Shown one piece after another: positions 58,768 to 64,000 of a stretch of 64,000 nt of DNA (its first letter is position 1; every line of letters begins with the position of its first letter). A model generated the notes under the pieces. The model was given only the letters and a program-made list of their open reading frames with translations, was not told where the DNA came from and made no database searches. The stretch lies in contig NZ_LJPW01000173.1 of NCBI RefSeq assembly GCF_001400735.1, positions 1-64,000 on the forward strand. Direction: 5' to 3'. The DNA is from Pseudomonas caricapapayae. Its GTDB lineage: Bacteria; Pseudomonadota; Gammaproteobacteria; Pseudomonadales; Pseudomonadaceae. Both the position numbers and the translations under genes were made by a program.

Positions 58768-59484
58768 ATGGCACAGTCGGAAACCGTTGAACGCATTCTT
58801 GATGCTGCCGAGCAGTTGTTCGCAGAAAAGGGATTCGCTGAAACCTCCTTGCGTCTTATCACCAGCAAGGCGTCGGTCAATCTGGCTGCGGTGAACTATC
58901 ACTTCGGTTCGAAGAAGGCGCTGATCCAGGCGGTGTTCTCGCGCTTTCTCGGGCCGTTCTGCATAAGCCTCGACCGCGAGCTGGAGCGGCGTCAGGCAAA
59001 ACCCGAACACAAACCAAGCCTGGAAGAGCTGCTGGAGATACTCGTCGAGCAGGCACTTGTCGTTCAGCCGCGAAGCGGTAATGACCTGTCGATCTTCATG
59101 CGCTTGCTGGGACTTGCTTTCAGTCAGAGCCAGGGCCACCTGCGCCGCTACCTCGAAGACATGTACGGCAAGGTGTTCCGTCGCTACATGACGCTGGTCA
59201 ACGAAGCCGCCCCGCGTATTCCGCCTATCGAACTGTTCTGGCGCGTGCATTTCATGCTTGGTGCTGCCGCGTTCAGCATGTCCGGTATCAAGGCCTTGCG
59301 CGCGATTGCCGAGACCGATTTCGGCGTCAATACCTCCATCGAGCAGGTCATGCGCCTGATGGTGCCGTTTCTGGCCGCAGGCATGCGTGCCGACACCGGC
59401 GTCAGTGACCCGACTATGATTGCCGCCCAGCTCAGGCCGCGCAGCAAAAGCAGCAGCGGTGCGCCTGCGACCGCAAAGGCCTGA
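58768..59484 (+). CDS. psrA: PsrA, TetR-family fatty-acid sensor
   Basis: The 238-residue regulator has a TetR helix-turn-helix (GFAETSLRLITSKASVNLAA, VNYHFGSKKALIQAVF, about residues 24-60) and a helical ligand domain. In Pseudomonas PsrA binds long-chain fatty acids, represses itself and fadBA5, and activates rpoS. Identity rests on position beside lexA and nagZ, sequence type, and the exact operator upstream. Confidence 0.92.
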   Translation: MAQSETVERILDAAEQLFAEKGFAETSLRLITSKASVNLAAVNYHFGSKKALIQAVFSRFLGPFCISLDRELERRQAKPEHKPSLEELLEILVEQALVVQPRSGNDLSIFMRLLGLAFSQSQGHLRRYLEDMYGKVFRRYMTLVNEAAPRIPPIELFWRVHFMLGAAAFSMSGIKALRAIAETDFGVNTSIEQVMRLMVPFLAAGMRADTGVSDPTMIAAQLRPRSKSSSGAPATAKA

Positions 59485-59609
59485 CGCTTCAGGCCTTAAT
59501 CCTGACGCTTTAAACCTGAGTAATGCAGCGGCGCATCGCATTGCGTCGGGCTTCAGGATCAAGCACCATGCCGGATTGGAAACAGGCACTGGTATGTAAG
59601 GGTTTTTCT

Positions 59610-60620
59610 ATGAGTTCTGGCCTGCAAGGCTCCCTGATGGTCGATGTCGCCGGCACCTGGCTGACCAGCGAAGACCGTCAGTTTCTGCGTCAGCCCGAAG
59701 TGGGCGGTTTGATCATCTTCGCCCGAAACATCGAGCATCCACGTCAGGTTCGTGAGCTGAGTGCGGCTATTCGCGCCATTCGCCCCGACCTGCTGCTGGC
59801 TGTGGATCAGGAGGGTGGCAGGGTCCAGCGTCTGCGTCAGGGTTTTGTGCGTCTGCCGCCAATGCGTGCCATTGCCGACAAACCCGATGCTGTGCTGCTG
59901 GCCGAGCAATGTGGCTGGCTGATGGCGACCGAAGTGCTGGCTGTCGGGCTGGACCTGAGCTTTGCCCCCGTGCTGGACCTGGATCATGAGCGCAGCGCTG
60001 TCGTCGGGTCGCGTTCTTTCGAAGGCGACCCAGAGCGTGCGGCGTTGCTGGCAGGGGCGTTCATTCGTGGCATGAACGCGGCTGGCATGGCGGCTACCGG
60101 CAAGCATTTCCCCGGTCACGGCTGGGCTGAAGCCGACTCCCACGTGGCTATCCCGAATGACGAGCGCAGCCTTGAACAGATTCGTGCTGCCGATCTGGTA
60201 CCGTTTGCACGCCTGAGTCAACAACTCGCTGCAGTCATGCCCGCCCATGTGATCTACCCGAAGGTCGATTCACAGCCAGCCGGTTTTTCAAAGCGCTGGT
60301 TGCAGGGCATCCTGCGTGACGAACTGAAATTCGACGGTGTTATTTTCAGTGACGATCTGTCGATGGCCGGAGCCCATGTGGTCGGTGATGCCGCCAGTCG
60401 TATCGAGGCGGCGCTGACGGCGGGTTGCGACATGGGACTGGTGTGCAACGACCGTGCTGCGGCAGAACTGGCACTCAGTGCGGCACAGCGTCTGAAGGTC
60501 AAGCCTTCGTCGCGCATCGCCCGCATGCGTGGTCAGGCATCGGCCAGCACCGACTATCGGCAACACCCGCGCTGGCAGGCCGCGCTTCAGGCGCTGCGCG
60601 CTGCCCAACTGATCGATTAA
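59610..60620 (+). CDS. nagZ: Beta-N-acetylhexosaminidase NagZ
   Basis: The 336-residue cytoplasmic GH3 enzyme removes GlcNAc from anhydro-muropeptides in cell-wall recycling, which also shapes AmpC induction. KHFPGHGWAEADSHV (165-179) is the GH3 signature with the acid/base His. FSDDLSM (246-252) holds the nucleophile Asp248. The start MSSGLQGSLMVDV at 59610 follows AAGGG; the in-frame upstream portion is not family-like. Confidence 0.95.
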   Translation: MSSGLQGSLMVDVAGTWLTSEDRQFLRQPEVGGLIIFARNIEHPRQVRELSAAIRAIRPDLLLAVDQEGGRVQRLRQGFVRLPPMRAIADKPDAVLLAEQCGWLMATEVLAVGLDLSFAPVLDLDHERSAVVGSRSFEGDPERAALLAGAFIRGMNAAGMAATGKHFPGHGWAEADSHVAIPNDERSLEQIRAADLVPFARLSQQLAAVMPAHVIYPKVDSQPAGFSKRWLQGILRDELKFDGVIFSDDLSMAGAHVVGDAASRIEAALTAGCDMGLVCNDRAAAELALSAAQRLKVKPSSRIARMRGQASASTDYRQHPRWQAALQALRAAQLID

Positions 60621-60629
60621 GGATTTGCG

Positions 60630-61370
60630 ATGACTGTTTACGCGATTATTGGCGGTACCGGCCTGACTCAACTGGAAGGCCTGAACATTCGGCAATCCTT
60701 GCCGATGAACACGCCTTACGGCGTACCTTCCGGCGAAATACAGATCGGCGATTATGCCGGTCGCGAAGTGATGTTTCTGGCGCGCCACGGTCACCCGCAC
60801 CGATTGCCGCCACACCAGGTCAACTACCGGGCCAACATCTGGGCCTTGAAACAGGCTGGTGCGCAAGCGATTCTGGCGGTCAATGCAGTGGGTGGTATCC
60901 ACCCGGCAATGGGTACCGGGCATTTTTGCGTGCCGCATGATCTGGTCGACTACACCAGCGGTCGCCAGCACACCTTCTTCGCCGATGACCTGGAGGAAGT
61001 CACGCATATCGACTTCAGCTACCCCTACAGCGAAGCGCTGCGGGCGCGGCTGATTGCGGCGCTGGCCGCTGAAGGGTGCGCGTTTTCCGATCGTGGCGTC
61101 TATGCCTGTACTCAGGGGCCGCGCCTGGAGACGGTGGCCGAAATCGTCCGCCTTGAGCGCGACGGTTGCGACATCGTCGGCATGACCGGTATGCCCGAAG
61201 CCGCTCTGGCTCGTGAGCTGGAGCTTGAATATGCCTGTCTGGCGCTGGTCGTGAACCCGGCGGCCGGCAAATCGACCACCGTCATCACCATGGCGGAAAT
61301 CGAACAGGCCCTGCGCGACGGAATGGGCAAGGTCAAGGCCACCCTTGCCCGGGTTCTGTCAGCCTCCTGA
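60630..61370 (+). CDS. S-methyl-5'-thioinosine phosphorylase
   Basis: The 246-residue protein belongs to the MTAP branch of purine nucleoside phosphorylases: IIGGTGLTQLEGL (residues 5-17), FLARHGHPHRLPPHQVNYRA (phosphate/ribose site) and GMTGMPEAALARELEL. The P. aeruginosa orthologue at this locus, next to nagZ, is specific for methylthioinosine, so that assignment is preferred. It starts nine bases after nagZ and may share its transcript. Confidence 0.9.
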   Translation: MTVYAIIGGTGLTQLEGLNIRQSLPMNTPYGVPSGEIQIGDYAGREVMFLARHGHPHRLPPHQVNYRANIWALKQAGAQAILAVNAVGGIHPAMGTGHFCVPHDLVDYTSGRQHTFFADDLEEVTHIDFSYPYSEALRARLIAALAAEGCAFSDRGVYACTQGPRLETVAEIVRLERDGCDIVGMTGMPEAALARELELEYACLALVVNPAAGKSTTVITMAEIEQALRDGMGKVKATLARVLSAS

Positions 61371-61371
61371 C

Positions 61372-61911
61372 TTACAGCATGCGCTTCAGGGTATTGTCCT
61401 TGCGCACAAGGTGATGCCAGAGCGCTGCGACTATATGCAGGCCGATGACGTAGTAAAAGATGGAGCCCAGCAGCTTGTGCACATCCTCGAACGTCTCGGC
61501 CGTGCGGTCGGAGGTAGGCAGTGGCCAAGGTATCTGCAGGTCGGTGAGGGGAACAGGTAACGCGCCTTTTTCAATCATTACCGTCAGCAGGCCCAGTAAA
61601 GGCTGGGCAAACAGAAACGCATACAGCGCGTAATGGGTCAGCGTTGCAGCCAGCCGCAACGCGCCTTCAAGCGGCGGCGTGATGCCGGGCGGATGATGTC
61701 TTCTACGCTCGGCGACGCGAAAAAACGCCATTACCAGAATCACGATCCCGACCCAGAAATGGCTCTGCACTACCAGCGTGCGGTATTCCGAACCCTTGCC
61801 AAACTGGGTACGGCTCAGAATCAGGGCATAGGCCAGCACAATCATGATGGCCATGATCCAGTGCAGCCATCTGGCTCTTGCGGTGTAGCGTTGAGAAGTC
61901 AGTGCATCCAC
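61372..61911 (-). CDS. Cytochrome b561
   Basis: The 179-residue membrane protein has four hydrophobic segments with histidines placed as heme ligands (RWLHWIMAIMIVLAYALI; VQSHFWVGIVILVMAFFRVA; LTHYALYAFLFAQPLLGLL; GLHIVAALWHHLVRKDNTLK). It is of the bacterial diheme b561/YodB type that carries electrons between quinol and periplasmic partners. It is convergent with the phosphorylase gene, one base apart. Confidence 0.9.
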   Translation of the reverse strand: MDALTSQRYTARARWLHWIMAIMIVLAYALILSRTQFGKGSEYRTLVVQSHFWVGIVILVMAFFRVAERRRHHPPGITPPLEGALRLAATLTHYALYAFLFAQPLLGLLTVMIEKGALPVPLTDLQIPWPLPTSDRTAETFEDVHKLLGSIFYYVIGLHIVAALWHHLVRKDNTLKRML

Positions 61912-62129
61912 GTTTGGATTCCTTGTCGCTTTTTTTCAGGCCTGGTAAGCAGTTTAGGCCGTTGACCGGAGCCCTGCGTTTCATTCGCCCCTGATTTTTT
62001 TTAACGGTAGGGCGGTGCCAGTAGAGGCATGCCATTGAGTATGGCAAATACGCAGCAAGGGCGACACGCGACGGAACCTGTGCGCATGGGTGGCTTCATA
62101 TGACGTGAATATTCACCCGGGAGCAAGTC

Positions 62130-62915
62130 TTGACCAGTGCCAATCCGCCTGTCGGCCCGACAACGCCAGTGTCCGCCAGTGTTTCATTGAATGTACTGAC
62201 CATGAACATGCACATGGGCTTTGGCATTTTCAATCGCCGCTTCATTCTGCCGGAGTTGCGTGAGGCCGTGCGTACTGTATCGGCCGATATCGTGTTTCTT
62301 CAGGAAGTGCATGGCGAACACCAGAGTCATGCGCGCAGCGTCAAGGACTGGCCAACGATTTCCCAGTACGAATTTCTTGCCGACAGCATGTGGAGCGACT
62401 TTGCCTATGGTCGCAACGCGGTGTATCCGGATGGCGATCACGGTAACGCGCTGCTGTCCAAATACCCCATCACCCGGCACGAAAATCTCGACATTTCCAT
62501 TCATGGCACCGAGCAGCGAGGTTTGTTGCACTGCATTCTGGAGGTGCCGCACGCTGGCCCGGTGCATGCCGTGTGTGTGCACCTGGGACTACGTGAAAGC
62601 CACCGGAGTCAGCAGCTCAAATTGCTTACTGAACTAATGGCGCGTCTTCCCGAAGGCGAACCGGTGATCGTGGCCGGGGATTTCAACGATTGGCGCCAGC
62701 GCGCCGATGCGTTGTTAAAGGACACCGGGTTGCACGAGGTGTTTGTCGAGCGATTTGGCGCACCCGCCAAGAGCTTTCCGGCCCGTTGGCCTTTGCTCAG
62801 GCTGGACCGGATCTATGTCCGCAATGCGACTTCCCATCGGCCGAAGGTGTTGTCCAGCCGACCGTGGTCTCACCTTTCCGATCATGCACCGCTTGCGGTG
62901 GAGTTGACCTTATGA
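62130..62915 (+). CDS. Endonuclease/exonuclease/phosphatase-family protein
   Basis: The 261-residue protein has the EEP fold: NVLTMNMHMGFG (N in the metal site), IVFLQEVHGE (catalytic Glu), VIVAGDFNDWRQRADAL (the D-x-N motif) and a final LSDHAPLAVEL with the His. It is not necessarily a nuclease; adjacent to clsB such proteins may act on phospholipids. TTG 62130 with GGGAG seven bases upstream is the best start. Its stop overlaps clsB in an ATGA. Confidence 0.88.
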   Translation: MTSANPPVGPTTPVSASVSLNVLTMNMHMGFGIFNRRFILPELREAVRTVSADIVFLQEVHGEHQSHARSVKDWPTISQYEFLADSMWSDFAYGRNAVYPDGDHGNALLSKYPITRHENLDISIHGTEQRGLLHCILEVPHAGPVHAVCVHLGLRESHRSQQLKLLTELMARLPEGEPVIVAGDFNDWRQRADALLKDTGLHEVFVERFGAPAKSFPARWPLLRLDRIYVRNATSHRPKVLSSRPWSHLSDHAPLAVELTL

Positions 62916-64000
62916 GCAATACGGCAGGGCAGTGGTGCGATGGCAACTCGGTGGAGTTGCTGATCAATGGCGAAGACTTCTATGCACGAGTATTCGAGTG
63001 CATACGTGCTGCGCGTAAAGAGGTGCTGATCGAGACCTTCATCATCTTTGAAGACCGCATCGGCGAGGGTTTGCAGCAGGCATTGCTCGAAGCGGCAGCC
63101 AATGGTGCAAACGTCGTGGTCACGGTGGATGATTACGGGACTTCGGACCTGAGTTCGACATTCGTCAAAACCATGATCGATGCCGGTATCCAGATTCAAT
63201 TGTTCGATCCGCGCCCGCGGTTCATGGGCATGCGCACCAACCTGTTCCGCCGTCTGCATCGCAAGGTGGTGGTGATTGACGGCGAGCTGGGCTTTATCGG
63301 CGGCATCAACTACAGCGTCGATCATATGACCGACACCGGTCTCACTGCCAAACAGGACTACGCCGTTCTGGTACGCGGCCCGATTGTGGGCGATATCCAT
63401 CAGAGCGCGCTGAATATGCTCAGCACGGCAGTTCGGGCGAAGTTGCCACCGGTACCGCTCAAGCTGGACCGTGCCGGTGACGCCCGCATGTTGCTTGCCG
63501 AGCGAGACAACGGCGAACACAGCACCGATATCGAAGAGCAGTATCTCAAGGCTATTCGCGCTGCGACTCAACGCATCACGCTGGCCAATGCGTATTTCTT
63601 CCCCAGCTATCGCTTTCTGCGTGAGCTGCGCAATGCATCACGACGGGGCGTCAAGGTCACGCTGATTCTGCAAGGCCAGCCAGATATGCCGTTTGTACGG
63701 GTCTGCTCACGGTTGACCTATACCTACCTGCTGCGCGACGGCGTCGTCATTCACGAGTACAAACAACGCGCGTTGCACGGCAAGGTTGCATTGATCGATC
63801 AGGAATGGTCCACGGTGGGCTCCAGTAACCTTGACCCGCTGAGCCTGGCGCTGAATCTGGAAGCCAACCTGTTCATTCGCGACCGGGCACTCAACGATCA
63901 TTTGCAGAGCCACCTGATGGAGCTTGCTGCTGCGCACAGCACTCAGATGAGCCTTAAAGGCGCGGCGCGCGGCCAGTGGTGGCGTGCGCCGATGATCGTG
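62912..64000 (+). CDS. clsB: Cardiolipin synthase B (partial, runs off the window)
   Basis: 363 residues are readable without a stop. Two phospholipase D HKD motifs are intact: HRKVVVIDGE (His116, Lys118, Asp123) and HGKVALIDQE (His289, Lys291, Asp296), each followed by the GG/GS-type turn (GFIGGIN; VGSSNLD). No N-terminal membrane segments are present, the ClsB and not the ClsA type. ClsB makes cardiolipin from two phosphatidylglycerols. It is coupled by a four-base overlap to the EEP gene. Confidence 0.93.
   Translation, partial: MSNTAGQWCDGNSVELLINGEDFYARVFECIRAARKEVLIETFIIFEDRIGEGLQQALLEAAANGANVVVTVDDYGTSDLSSTFVKTMIDAGIQIQLFDPRPRFMGMRTNLFRRLHRKVVVIDGELGFIGGINYSVDHMTDTGLTAKQDYAVLVRGPIVGDIHQSALNMLSTAVRAKLPPVPLKLDRAGDARMLLAERDNGEHSTDIEEQYLKAIRAATQRITLANAYFFPSYRFLRELRNASRRGVKVTLILQGQPDMPFVRVCSRLTYTYLLRDGVVIHEYKQRALHGKVALIDQEWSTVGSSNLDPLSLALNLEANLFIRDRALNDHLQSHLMELAAAHSTQMSLKGAARGQWWRAPMIV

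Noticed and set aside
1..64000. tRNA, rRNA, CRISPR array or insertion sequence
   Set aside because: No cloverleaf, regular spacer-repeat pattern or transposase was noticed by eye; short or diverged ones could be missed.

Overview
The window is chromosomal DNA of a fluorescent pseudomonad, most likely the Pseudomonas syringae group. This is inferred from gene order, not from a search. The right third (yegS, slt, uup, uspA, fadBA, topA, sulA-lexA, psrA, nagZ, methylthioinosine phosphorylase) follows the order known from P. aeruginosa. A psl-type exopolysaccharide operon without pslC sits beside it, as described for P. syringae. No rRNA, tRNA, CRISPR array or insertion sequence was seen.

Layout. 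(1) 1-4.6 kb: the distal end of a prophage or phage-tail element, with tail fibre, fibre-assembly protein, GH19 endolysin, an SGNH esterase-like protein, degraded remnants and a small gene behind a perfect SOS box. (2) 4.6-8.9 kb: the glycolate oxidase operon glcDEFG. (3) 9.0-14.5 kb: tyrosine/homogentisate catabolism (maiA, hppD, an IclR regulator, hmgA-fahA), with similar palindromic operators before maiA and hmgA. (4) 14.5-25.0 kb: an accessory mix comprising a TetR/metallo-hydrolase pair, an MFS transporter, two LysR regulators, a DJ-1-like protein, a secreted DUF4432 protein, a frameshifted EthD gene and a TDT-family exporter.

(5) 25.0-39.3 kb: an eleven-gene, tightly coupled minus-strand operon pslA-B-D-E-F-G-H-I-J-[acyltransferase]-K. 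It builds, polymerises, modifies and exports a lipid-linked polysaccharide. (6) 39.8-49.4 kb: lipid kinase, orphan response regulator, an Hpt-like protein without an obvious phospho-histidine, cheV behind a sigma-28-like promoter, a MOSC protein, lytic transglycosylase, ABC-F ATPase and a universal stress protein. (7) 49.4-64 kb: a structured intergenic region with a candidate small RNA, then fadBA, topA, the lexA-sulA SOS operon, psrA, nagZ, methylthioinosine phosphorylase, cytochrome b561, and an endonuclease-like protein coupled to clsB, which is cut by the window end.

Regulatory circuits readable from the DNA: SOS boxes before lexA-sulA and before the prophage gene at 4180; PsrA-type boxes before psrA and fadBA, linking fatty-acid sensing to beta-oxidation; and an HmgR-type operator pair joining the homogentisate genes. 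Many calls rest on motif and family recognition alone.
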